Assembly: GCF_900091595.1 (NCBI RefSeq)
Contig: NZ_FMCW01000001.1
Coordinates: 33,706-97,705 of the forward strand
Reading direction: 5' to 3'
From: Micromonospora haikouensis
Lineage (GTDB): Bacteria > Actinomycetota > Actinomycetes > Mycobacteriales > Micromonosporaceae
Length of the DNA stretch: 64,000 nt
Position numbers and translations under genes: made by a program. The notes below the pieces were generated by a model. The model had not been told where the DNA came from. It searched no databases and saw only the letters and a list, made by a program, of their open reading frames with translations. Positions 29,412 to 38,078 of the stretch are shown piece by piece. Numbering within the stretch: position 1 is the stretch's first letter; each line of letters starts with the position of its first letter.

Positions 29412-29425
29412 TGGGAGCGCTCCAA
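29412..29425. promoter_or_regulatory. CebR/CelR-type operator
   Basis: TGGGAGCGCTCCAA matches 13 of 14 positions of the TGGGAGCGCTCCCA operator bound by the LacI-family cellulose/cellobiose regulators CebR (Streptomyces) and CelR (Thermobifida). It lies just upstream of the secreted CBM2 gene, the expected position for repression relieved by cellobiose. Confidence 0.75.
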
Positions 29426-29496
29426 CCATCGATGTGCGCCAATCAATTTGTCAATCGGTGATCCGTCTCGTCGCGCCGGTCCCGCCGTTCACGGCG

Positions 29497-29548
29497 GTTA
29501 GGAAGGGGCCCTTCCTCTACAGAATGCGTTAACAGGGGGCCCTTCCTT
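29497..29548. repeat. Two tandem GTTA-AGGGGCCCTTCCT repeat units
   Basis: GTTAGGAAGGGGCCCTTCCT (29497-29516) and GTTAACAGGGGGCCCTTCCT (29528-29547) are 31 bases apart. Each carries a palindromic AGGGGCCCT-type core that can form a hairpin. They lie between divergent genes, so a terminator role is not expected. The block looks like a dispersed intergenic repeat family; I recall similar units from Micromonospora/Salinispora genomes but cannot check here. Confidence 0.65.
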
Positions 29549-29563
29549 GCAACACGGCCGCGC

Positions 29564-29569
29564 TAGCGT
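29564..29569 (+). promoter_or_regulatory. Leaderless -10 element of the MoxR gene
   Basis: TAGCGT ends 7 bases before GTG 29577, the spacing expected when transcription starts at the start codon itself. No ribosome-binding site precedes the GTG, consistent with a leaderless mRNA and supporting the chosen start. Confidence 0.6.
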
Positions 29570-29576
29570 GGGTCGG

Positions 29577-31031
29577 GTGACTGAGCCCAACCAGGTTCTC
29601 CCGGTCCCGCCCGCCGACCTGCCCGCCACCCTCGGCGCGCTGCGGGCCGCCGGGCACCACTACCGCACGGTCAAGCAGGAACTCCGCGACAACCTCCTCG
29701 CCCGGCTGCGCGCCGGCGGGGACCGCTTCCCCGGCATCGTCGGCTACGACGACACGGTGCTGCCCGAGGTCGAGCGGGCGCTGCTCGCCGGCCATGACAT
29801 GGTGCTGCTCGGCGAGCGCGGCCAGGGCAAGACCCGGCTGATCCGCTCCCTGGTGGCGCTGCTCGACGAGTGGACCCCGGTCATCGCCGGCTCGGTGCTC
29901 AACGAGCACCCGATGCACCCGCTCACCCCCGCGTCCCGCGCCCTGGCCGCCGAGGCCGGCGACGACCTGCCGGTGAACTGGCTGCACCGCAGCATGCGGT
30001 ACGGCGAGAAGCTGGCCACCCCCGACACCAGCGTCGGCGACCTGATCGGCGACGTCGACCCGATCCGGATCGCCCAGGGGCGCACCCTCGGCGACCCGGA
30101 GACCATCCACTTCGGGCTGGTGCCGCGCACCAACCGGGGCATCTTCGCCGTCAACGAGCTGCCCGACCTCGCCGAGCGCATCCAGGTGGCGCTGCTCAAC
30201 GTGCTGGAGGAGCGCGACATCCAGGTGCGCGGCTACCAGCTGCGGCTGCCGCTGGACCTGCTCCTGGTGGCCAGCGCCAACCCGGAGGACTACACCAACC
30301 GGGGCCGGATCATCACCCCGCTCAAGGACCGCTTCGGCGCGGAGATCCACACCCACTACCCGCTCGGCCTGGAGCTGGAGCTGGCCCTGATCCGGCAGGA
30401 GGCCGACCTGGTCGCCGACGTGCCGGAGCACGTGCTGGAGGTGCTGGCCCGGTTCGCCCGCGCGGTGCGCGACTCCCCGTCGGTCGACCAGCGCTCCGGC
30501 GTCTCGGCCCGGTTTGCGATCGCCGCCGCCGAGACCGTCGCCGCCGCCGCGCTGCGCCGCTCCGGCCTGCTCGCGGCCGACGCCACCACCGACGGGGTAC
30601 GCGAGGAGACGCCCGTCGCGCGGGTCGGCGACGCGGTGTCGGTGACCTCCACGCTGCGCGGCAAGGTCGAGTTCGAGAGCGGCGAGGACGGGCGGGAGGT
30701 CGAGATCCTCGCCCACCTGCTGCGTACCGCGACCGCCGACACGTTCCGGGCCCGGCTCGCCGGGCTGGACCTGTCCGGCTTCACCGCGCTGGTGGACGAC
30801 GGCCGGGTCGTGGAGACCGGCGAACTGGTCGCCTCGGCCGATCTGCTGCGCCAGGTCGGCACCGTGCCGGGGTTGGCCAAGGCCCTCGACCGGCTCGGGC
30901 TGGGCGACGCGCCGACGCCCGAGCAGGCGGCGGCCGGCGTCGAGTTCGTGCTGGAGGGGCTGCACCTGACTCGCCGGCTGGGCAAGGACGTCACCGAATC
31001 CGGGCGCACCGTCTACGGCGGCCGGGGCTGA
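29577..31031 (+). CDS. MoxR-family AAA+ ATPase
   Basis: The 484-aa protein has Walker A GERGQGKTRLIRS (about residues 81-93), Walker B region IFAVNELPDLAERIQVALLN with NE in place of DE, and sensor 1 LLLVASANPEDYTNRG. These mark the MoxR/magnesium-chelatase-I type AAA+ group. Such ATPases act with VWA-domain proteins as chaperones or metal-insertion factors. The VWA partner gene starts 1 bp after this stop. The long form (over 480 aa, with an extra C-terminal region) matches the MoxR branch paired with large VWA proteins. Confidence 0.9.
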   Translation: MTEPNQVLPVPPADLPATLGALRAAGHHYRTVKQELRDNLLARLRAGGDRFPGIVGYDDTVLPEVERALLAGHDMVLLGERGQGKTRLIRSLVALLDEWTPVIAGSVLNEHPMHPLTPASRALAAEAGDDLPVNWLHRSMRYGEKLATPDTSVGDLIGDVDPIRIAQGRTLGDPETIHFGLVPRTNRGIFAVNELPDLAERIQVALLNVLEERDIQVRGYQLRLPLDLLLVASANPEDYTNRGRIITPLKDRFGAEIHTHYPLGLELELALIRQEADLVADVPEHVLEVLARFARAVRDSPSVDQRSGVSARFAIAAAETVAAAALRRSGLLAADATTDGVREETPVARVGDAVSVTSTLRGKVEFESGEDGREVEILAHLLRTATADTFRARLAGLDLSGFTALVDDGRVVETGELVASADLLRQVGTVPGLAKALDRLGLGDAPTPEQAAAGVEFVLEGLHLTRRLGKDVTESGRTVYGGRG

Positions 31032-31032
31032 G

Positions 31033-32985
31033 GTGGCCGGCAACCGGTTCCGGTACGGCCAGTGGCGCGGCGGCCCCGACCCGCTCGCCCCGCCGTACGA
31101 CGTGCGGGCCGCCGTCGACTCGGTCGGCGCGGAGGTGCTGGCCGGCGGCAATCTCCGCGAGGCGCTGCGCGACCTGCTGCGGCGCGGCCCGCAGTGGCGC
31201 GGCGGCCTCGACGACCTCGCCGCCCGGGCCCGGCGGCTGCGCCGCGAGGCGCTGCGCCGGGGCGACCTCGACGGGGCGGTGACCCGCGCCCGGGCGCTGC
31301 TCGACCAGGCCCTCGCCGCCGAGCGGGACGAGCTGCGCGGGCGCGACGACGAGGCGGCCCGCTTCGCCGAGGCGGTGCTGGGCAACCTGCCCCGGTCGAC
31401 CGCCCGCGCCGTGCGGGAGCTGGCGGGCTACGAGTGGGCCAGCGAGGAGGCCCGGCAGGCGTACCAGCGGATCCTCGACGGGCTGCGCGGCGACGTGCTG
31501 GAGCAGCGCTTCGCCGGCCTGCGCGACGCGGCGCGGGCCGCCGGCGACCCGCAGGTCCAGCGGCAGCTCGCGGAGATGATGCGCGACCTCAACGAGCTGC
31601 TGGCCCGGCACGCCCGGTCGGAGGACACCACCGACGCGTTCGCCGAGTTCATGCGCCGCCACGGCGAGTTCTTCCCGGAGCAGCCGAGGGACGTCGACGA
31701 GCTGGTCGACGTGCTGGCCCGGCGGGCGGCGGCCGGGGAACGGCTGATGCGGTCGCTGTCGGACCGGCAGCGCGAGGAGCTGGCCGGGCTGATGCGCGAG
31801 TCCCTCGGCGAGCGGCTGGCCGGCGAGCTGGCCGCGCTCGACGCGAACCTGCGGGCGTTGCGCCCCGACCTGCACCGGGGCGGCGGCGAGCGGGTCCGCG
31901 GCGAGCAGCCGCTCGGCTACGGCGAGGCGACCGGGGCGCTCGCCGAGATCGCCGAGCTGGACGAGCTGCTCGACGCCCTGGACCAGGAGCATCCTGGCGC
32001 GACCCTGGACGACGTGGACGTCGAGGCGGTGGCCCGGACGCTGGGCCGCGACGCGGCCGACGACGTGCGCCGGCTGCGGGAGCTGGAGCGGGAGCTGCGC
32101 CGGCAGGGCTGGGTGACCCGGGACGCCGACGGGCTGACGCTCAGCCCGAAGGCGCTGCGCCGGCTCGCCGGGACCGCGCTGCGCCAGGTCTTCGCCGACC
32201 TGACGGCCGGGCCGCGTGGCCAGCACGACCTGCGTACGGCGGGCGCGGCCGGCGAGGTCAGCGGGGCGTCGCGGCAGTGGGAGTACGGCGACGAGCAGCC
32301 GATCGACGTGGTGCGCACCCTGCACCGGGCGGTCCGTCGGGCGGGGCCGTCGGTGCCGGTCCAGCTCGCCGCCGAGGACTTCGAGGTGGCGGAGACGGAG
32401 CGCCGGGCGTCGGCGGCGGTGGCGCTGTGCGTGGACCTGTCGTACTCGATGATCTCGCAGGGGCGGTGGGGGCCGATGAAGCAGACGGCCCTGGCCCTGT
32501 CCCACCTGATGGCGACCCGCTTCCCGCAGGACGCGCTGCAGATCATCGGGTTCGGCCGGCAGGCCGCGCCGCTGACCCAGGCGGAGCTGGCGGCCGTCGA
32601 GCCGGACCTGCAGCAGGGCACCAACCTCCAGCACGCGTTGCGCCTGGCGGGGCGGCACCTGCGCCGGCACCCGGGCGCGGAGCCGGTGGTCCTGGTGGTC
32701 ACCGACGGCGAGCCCACCGCCCACCTCGACCCGGACGACGGCCAGGCGTACTTCCACTGGCCGCCACTGGAGGAGACGATCGCGGCGACGATCCGGGAGG
32801 TGGACCGGCTGACCCGGGCCGGCGCGACGCTCAACCTGTTCATGCTCGGCGAGGATCCCGGCCTGCGCCGCTTCGTCGACGCGGTGGCCCGCCGGTCCCG
32901 GGGCCGGATGTTCACCCCCGACCTCGGCGACCTCGGCGAGTACGTGGTCAGCGACTACCTGCGCGCCCGCCGGGGCCGCCGCTGA
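31033..32985 (+). CDS. VWA-domain protein, MoxR partner (CoxE/ChlD-like)
   Basis: The 650-aa protein has a long charged, helical Arg/Glu-rich N-terminal half. The C-terminal von Willebrand A domain contains the MIDAS motif CVDLSYSMISQG (DxSxS, about residues 466-477) and VVLVVTDGEPTAH (about 555). The MIDAS binds Mg2+ and substrate or partner. GTG 31033 follows the MoxR stop by one base, so the two are coupled. The client is unknown. The ~100-bp gap before the next gene shows nothing notable. Confidence 0.88.
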   Translation: MAGNRFRYGQWRGGPDPLAPPYDVRAAVDSVGAEVLAGGNLREALRDLLRRGPQWRGGLDDLAARARRLRREALRRGDLDGAVTRARALLDQALAAERDELRGRDDEAARFAEAVLGNLPRSTARAVRELAGYEWASEEARQAYQRILDGLRGDVLEQRFAGLRDAARAAGDPQVQRQLAEMMRDLNELLARHARSEDTTDAFAEFMRRHGEFFPEQPRDVDELVDVLARRAAAGERLMRSLSDRQREELAGLMRESLGERLAGELAALDANLRALRPDLHRGGGERVRGEQPLGYGEATGALAEIAELDELLDALDQEHPGATLDDVDVEAVARTLGRDAADDVRRLRELERELRRQGWVTRDADGLTLSPKALRRLAGTALRQVFADLTAGPRGQHDLRTAGAAGEVSGASRQWEYGDEQPIDVVRTLHRAVRRAGPSVPVQLAAEDFEVAETERRASAAVALCVDLSYSMISQGRWGPMKQTALALSHLMATRFPQDALQIIGFGRQAAPLTQAELAAVEPDLQQGTNLQHALRLAGRHLRRHPGAEPVVLVVTDGEPTAHLDPDDGQAYFHWPPLEETIAATIREVDRLTRAGATLNLFMLGEDPGLRRFVDAVARRSRGRMFTPDLGDLGEYVVSDYLRARRGRR

Positions 32986-33085
32986 GCGCCCGCCGGCCCG
33001 GCTGCGCCGGTGACCCGGTCCCGTCCGGGTGACCCCGGTGCGGTAGCGCTGCCCGGCCGGGCCGGCACCGGGGTTGACTGGGACG

Positions 33086-33631
33086 GTGGACAGCGAGGCT
33101 CTGCGGCGGGCGTACGACGAGGTTCTCGCCGAGGTGGCGGCCGGCGGGTTCGAGCCGCCCAGCGACGGGGAGCTGAGCGCCGAGCAGATCGTGGCGCACC
33201 TGGTGGCCAACGACGAGCTGATGAGCGAGGCGACCGAGGCGGTGCTCGCCGGCTCCCCGTTCGCGTACTACGACCTGGACGCCATCCACCGCCCGCAACT
33301 CGACGCCCTCGTCGCCGAGTACGCCGACCCGGGTGCGGGCGGTGGATGGCCGGCGGCGGGCGGGTCGGCTGCGCTGAGTGGGTCGGCTGCGCTGGGCGGG
33401 CTGGCCGACCGGCTGCGGGAGACCAGCCGGCGGCTCTGCGCGTTGGTCGACCGGCTGGGCCCGGCGGCGCAGACGCCGGTCGAGACCAGGCTGCACGAGG
33501 ACGTCGACCTGCGGGTCGACGAGACCCTGCCCTGGGCCCGCACCCTCGACCTGCACGCCCGGGTCCACCTGCCGAAGCACCTCGCCCAGCTCCGGGCCCT
33601 GCGCCCGCAGCTCCACGCCCACCGCGCCTGA
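33086..33631 (+). CDS. DinB/maleylpyruvate isomerase-like protein
   Basis: The 181-aa protein starts with a helix carrying LSAEQIVAHLVANDELMSEA and ends with RVHLPKHLAQLRALRPQLHAH. Both resemble the helical-bundle DinB superfamily that includes mycothiol-dependent enzymes. His residues at about 37 and 165 could be metal ligands. GTG 33086 is preferred over an in-frame TTG at 33074. A Gly/Ala/Ser repeat-like insert (about residues 89-106) breaks the fold pattern. The assignment is by pattern only; the enzymatic role is unknown. Confidence 0.65.
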   Translation: MDSEALRRAYDEVLAEVAAGGFEPPSDGELSAEQIVAHLVANDELMSEATEAVLAGSPFAYYDLDAIHRPQLDALVAEYADPGAGGGWPAAGGSAALSGSAALGGLADRLRETSRRLCALVDRLGPAAQTPVETRLHEDVDLRVDETLPWARTLDLHARVHLPKHLAQLRALRPQLHAHRA

Positions 33632-33823
33632 CCCGGCGACGGCGACGGCGACGGCAACGGCGACGACGGCGGCGGCCCGGAGGCCCGGCAGCTCTGGCAG
33701 GCGCGGCTGGGCCGGGAGCCGCGCCCGAGCACCGAGCCGAATCGCCTTCGGCACGCGCCACCCCACCAACCGGCAGGTGACACGCTGCAACCGCAGCCGC
33801 CGGGGCCACACAACCGTGCGCCT

Positions 33824-33952
33824 CCCTTTGCTCTGCACCCGCATACGCAACACTTACGCTGCGCAATCGCCTCGCCCCCACCCGAAGGCTCGCGCCTTGG
33901 GTATCTGGCCAGTTCAACGGCGGTGCTGCGTGGGTGGGTGCAGAGCAAAGGG
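33824..33952. repeat. Long inverted repeat element, possible MITE
   Basis: Perfect 17-bp arms CCCTTTGCTCTGCACCC (33824-33840) and GGGTGCAGAGCAAAGGG (33936-33952), with weaker pairing continuing about 12 bp inwards, enclose about 95 bp. It occupies the middle of the 424-bp gene-free stretch 33632-34055. The first part of that gap is a GACGGC-type simple repeat (about 33636-33672). No gene or promoter was recognised elsewhere in it. Confidence 0.6.
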
Positions 33953-34055
33953 AAGGGGATCGGTGGGGCGAGGTGGAAGGAGGGTGACGCAGCGTCAGCT
34001 CGGCCGGGCGGGCGTACGCGGCGGTCAAGGAGTTACGCCGTGTCACCGAGCTGGG

Positions 34056-35030
34056 TCAGGCGCGGGTCCGGAAGGCCCTGCGGTATGCCGACGGGGAGAC
34101 GCCGACCCGGCCGTGCAGGCGTTGGCGCAGTGCGGTGGCGGTGCCGAAGCCGGACCGGTGGGCCACCTGCTCGACGCTGAGGTCCGTCGTCTCCAGCAGC
34201 AGCCGGGCGTGGTCGGTGCGCTGCTGCAGCAGCCACTGGGCCGGGCTGAGCCCGGTCTCCGAGCGGAAGTGCCGGGTGAAGGTGCGCACGCTCATCCGGG
34301 CGTGTGCGGCCAGGTCGCGCAGGGCCACCGGCTCGTGCAGCCGCTGCCGGGCCCACTCGCGGGTGGCGGCGGTGCCGTTGGCCGGGTCGCGGGGCACCGG
34401 GCGCTCGATGTACTGGGCCTGCCCGCCGTCTCGCCACGGCGGCACCACGCAGCGCCGGGCCGCCCGGTTCGCCACGTCGCTGCCGTGGTCGGTGCGCACG
34501 ACGTGCAGGCAGAGGTCGATGCCGGCGGCGACCCCGGCGGAGGTGAGCACGTCGCCGGAGTCGATGAAGAGCACCTCCGGGTCCAGCTCGATCGTGGGGT
34601 GCAGCCGGCGGAACAGCCCCGCGTACGCCCAGTGGGTGGTGGCCCGCCGGCCGTCGAGCAGGCCGGCGGCGGCGAGCACGAACGCGCCCGTGCAGATCGA
34701 CATGACCCGGGCGCCCCGGGCGTGGGCGTCGCGCAGCGCCGCCGCCACGGCCGGGTCCACCGTGCCGTCGGTCATCGGCCCGCCGCCGTGCACCCCGGGC
34801 ACGACCACCGTGTCGGCGGCGGCGACCAGCTCCAGCCCGTGGTCGGGCAGCACCTGGAAGCCGGCGGTGCTGCGGACCGGCTGGCCGCCTGCCGTGCAGG
34901 TGCCTACCGCGTAGAAGCGGTCGCCGTCGGGGGTGCGGGCCGCGCCGAGGACCTGGGCCGGGGTGCCGAGGTCGAGGCCGACCACCCCGTCCACGGCGAG
35001 CACCGCGACCCGGTGCGGGGCGAACGTCAT
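34056..35030 (-). CDS. GlxA-type AraC-family regulator with DJ-1/PfpI domain
   Basis: The 324-aa protein has an N-terminal class I glutamine-amidotransferase-like domain (VLAVDGVVGLDLGTPAQVLG at residue 9; nucleophile elbow VMSICTGAFVLAAAGLL near 110). A C-terminal double helix-turn-helix of AraC type follows (LAAHARMSVRTFTRHF near 245; VAHRSGFGTATALRQRLH near 295). The Cys in SICTG is kept, but GlxA-like regulators are thought to sense ligands rather than act as proteases. It is divergent from the MFS gene 35101-36420 with a 70-bp gap and probably controls it. Confidence 0.9.
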   Translation of the reverse strand: MTFAPHRVAVLAVDGVVGLDLGTPAQVLGAARTPDGDRFYAVGTCTAGGQPVRSTAGFQVLPDHGLELVAAADTVVVPGVHGGGPMTDGTVDPAVAAALRDAHARGARVMSICTGAFVLAAAGLLDGRRATTHWAYAGLFRRLHPTIELDPEVLFIDSGDVLTSAGVAAGIDLCLHVVRTDHGSDVANRAARRCVVPPWRDGGQAQYIERPVPRDPANGTAATREWARQRLHEPVALRDLAAHARMSVRTFTRHFRSETGLSPAQWLLQQRTDHARLLLETTDLSVEQVAHRSGFGTATALRQRLHGRVGVSPSAYRRAFRTRA

Positions 35031-36341
35031 GGCCCGATTATTGCGCACCATGGCATTCCGGCCACTCGTCGCCGGGCGGTCGGGGCCCGAGACTCGGTGC
35101 GTGACCCGTACCCGTCGTTTCCACCCGGCCTGGGCCGTGGCCGCCGTCGCCTTCGTCGCGCTGGTCGGCGCGGCCGGCTTCCGCGCCACCCCCTCGGTGC
35201 TGCTGCACCCGCTGCACGCCGAGTTCGGCTGGCCGCTGGCCACCGTCTCCGCCGCCGTCTCGGTCAACCTGCTGCTCTACGGGCTCACCGCACCCTTCGC
35301 CGCCGCCCTGATGGACCGCTTCGGCATCCGCCGGGTGGTGACCGTCGCCCTGGTGCTGGTGGCCCTCGGCAGCGGGCTGACGGTCTTCATGACGGCGAGC
35401 TGGCAGCTCGTCCTCTGCTGGGGCGTGCTGGTCGGGCTGGGCACCGGGTCGATGGCGCTGGCCTTCGTGGCGACCGTCACCGGGCGCTGGTTCGTCGCGC
35501 GGCGGGGCCTGGTGACCGGGGTGCTGACCGCAGGCGGGGCCGCCGGCCAGCTCGTCTTCCTCCCGCTGGTCGCCGTGCTCGTGCGCGACCACGGCTGGCG
35601 CGCGGCGGCGCTCGTCGTCGCCGGGGCCGCGCTGGCGGTCGTACCCCTGGTGGGGTGGCTGCTGCGGGAGCACCCGGCGGATCTCGGCGTGCCCGCCTAC
35701 GGCGCGGCGGAGGTGGTCCCGCCCGCGCCGCCGACGGGCGGCGCGGCGGCGCGGGCGGTCGGCGTGCTGGCCGCCGCCGCGCGGACCCGGCCGTTCTGGC
35801 TGCTCGCGGGCGGCTTCGCGATCTGTGGCGCGACCACCAACGGCCTCGTCGGCACCCACTTCGTGCCGGCGGCCCACGACCACGGCATGGCCGAGACCAC
35901 CGCCGCCGGGCTGCTCGCCCTGGTCGGGCTGTTCGACATCGTCGGTACGGTCGCGTCCGGCTGGCTCACCGACCGGTTCGACGCGCGGCTGCTGCTGGGC
36001 GCCTACTACGCGCTGCGCGGCGCGTCGCTGCTGGTGCTGCCGAGCCTCTTCGCGGGCACCGCCGAGCCGAGCATGCTGGTGTTCGTCGTCTTCTACGGCC
36101 TGGACTGGGTGGCCACCGTCCCGCCGACGGTGGCGCTGTGCCGGGAGTGGTTCGGCGCGTCCGGCGCGGTGGTCTTCGGCTGGGTCTTCGCGGCCCACCA
36201 ACTCGGCGCGGCGTTCGCCGCGACCGGGGCGGGGCTGGTCCGCGACCGGCTCGGCGACTACGCCGTCGCCTGGTACGTCGCGGGCGCGCTGTCGATCGGC
36301 GCGGCCGGGCTCTCGCTGCTGCTGCGCCGGCGCGGGCCGGC

Positions 36342-36626
<285 letters not shown>

Positions 36627-36668
36627 GCGCCCCAGGTTAGCGTCCCCACCGGAACGATCGTTCGCGCG

Positions 36669-36674
36669 TACAGT
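36669..36674 (+). promoter_or_regulatory. Leaderless -10 element of tmsA
   Basis: TACAGT ends 6 bases before ATG 36681, and no ribosome-binding site is visible, so the transcript probably starts at or next to the ATG. This supports the chosen start and a promoter for the two-gene tmsA-tmsB unit. Confidence 0.6.
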
Positions 36675-36680
36675 GATCTC

Positions 36681-38078
36681 ATGCGCGCAGGCCGTGTGGA
36701 TCATGCAGTTGACCACGACGGAGCGGTGGACCTGCTGCGGCAGTCGTACGCCGCGGTGCCCGCCGGCGAGACCGTTCGACTGGCCAAACGCACCTCCAAC
36801 CTGTTCCGCCCGAGATCCGCCCCGAGCGCCCCCGGCCTGGACGTCAGCGGCCTCGGCGGGGTGATCGGCGTCGACCCGGTCGCCCGCACCGCCGAGGTGC
36901 AGGGCATGTGCACCTACGAGCGGCTGGTCGCCGCGACCCTGCCGCACGGGCTGATGCCGCTGGTGGTGCCGCAGCTGCGCACCATCACCCTGGGCGGCGC
37001 GGTCACCGGCCTCGGCATCGAGTCCACCTCGTTTCGGCACGGCCTGCCGCACGAGTCCGTCCTGGAGCTGGACGTCCTCACCGGCGCGGGCGAGATCGTC
37101 ACCGCCCGGCCCGACGGGCCGCACGCCGACCTCTTCGCGGCCTTCCCCAACTCGCTGGGCAGCCTCGGCTACGCCACCCGGCTGCGCATCGAGCTGGCCC
37201 CGGTCCGCACGTACGTGGCCCTGCGCAACGTCCGCTTCACCGACCTCGACGCGTTGACCGGGGCGATCGGCGAGGTGACCGCCACCGGCTCCTGGGCCGG
37301 CGAGCCGGTCGACGCGATGGACGGGGTGATGTTCAGCCCCGGCGAGGCGTACCTCGTGCTGGCGACCTTCACCGACGACGCGCCGCAGGTAAGCGACTAC
37401 ACCGGCCAGGGCATCTATTACCGCTCGCTGCCCCGGCGCACCCGCGACTGGCTGACCACCCACGACTACCTGTGGCGGTGGGACACCGACTGGTTCTGGT
37501 GTTCGGCGGCGTTCGGCGCGCAGCACCCGGTCGTGCGGAGGCTCTGGCCGGCCCGGTTGCGGCGCAGCGACGTCTACCACCGCCTCGTCCGGCTGGAGCA
37601 CCGGCACCAGGTGGCGGCCCGCATCGACCGGCTGCGCGGCCAGCCGGCCCGCGAGCGGGTGGTGCAGGACGTGGAGATCCCCCTGGAGGGCACCGCCGGC
37701 TTCCTGCGCTGGTTCGCCGGCGAGGTGCGGATGTCCCCCGTCTGGCTCTGCCCGCTGCGGCTGCGCGAGCCGGCCGGCCCCGGTTCGGCGCGGGCCTGGC
37801 CGCTATATCCGCTGCGTCCCGGCCAGAACTACGTCAACATCGGCTTCTGGGGGACCGTGCCGATCACCGGGGGCGCCGCCGACGGCGACGTCAACCGGCT
37901 GGTCGAGCGCGCGGTGTCCGACGCGGGCGGCCACAAGTCGCTGTACTCGGACGCGTACTACGACCGCGAGGCGTTCGACCGGCTCTACGGCGGGGACACC
38001 TGGCGCGCGGTGAAGGACCGTTACGACCCGGACCACCGGCTCACCGGACTTTACGAGAAGGCGGTAGCGCGAAAATGA
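36681..38078 (+). CDS. tmsA: FAD-linked oxidoreductase of 10-methyl fatty acid synthesis (TmsA-like)
   Basis: The 465-aa protein has a PCMH-type FAD-binding domain: LGGVIGVDPVARTAEVQGMCTYE near 60 and PLVVPQLRTITLGGAVTGLGIES near 95. The C-terminal half resembles DHCR24-like reductases. In actinobacteria a gene of this type next to a cyclopropane-synthase-like methyltransferase makes 10-methyl-branched (tuberculostearic-type) fatty acids. The methyltransferase makes a 10-methylene acyl chain and TmsA reduces it. The next gene overlaps by 4 bp and is that methyltransferase, which strongly supports the call. Confidence 0.85.
   Translation: MRAGRVDHAVDHDGAVDLLRQSYAAVPAGETVRLAKRTSNLFRPRSAPSAPGLDVSGLGGVIGVDPVARTAEVQGMCTYERLVAATLPHGLMPLVVPQLRTITLGGAVTGLGIESTSFRHGLPHESVLELDVLTGAGEIVTARPDGPHADLFAAFPNSLGSLGYATRLRIELAPVRTYVALRNVRFTDLDALTGAIGEVTATGSWAGEPVDAMDGVMFSPGEAYLVLATFTDDAPQVSDYTGQGIYYRSLPRRTRDWLTTHDYLWRWDTDWFWCSAAFGAQHPVVRRLWPARLRRSDVYHRLVRLEHRHQVAARIDRLRGQPARERVVQDVEIPLEGTAGFLRWFAGEVRMSPVWLCPLRLREPAGPGSARAWPLYPLRPGQNYVNIGFWGTVPITGGAADGDVNRLVERAVSDAGGHKSLYSDAYYDREAFDRLYGGDTWRAVKDRYDPDHRLTGLYEKAVARK

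Noticed and set aside
29497..29548. CRISPR-like repeats
   Set aside because: Only two imperfect units with an 11-base gap and no cas genes nearby.
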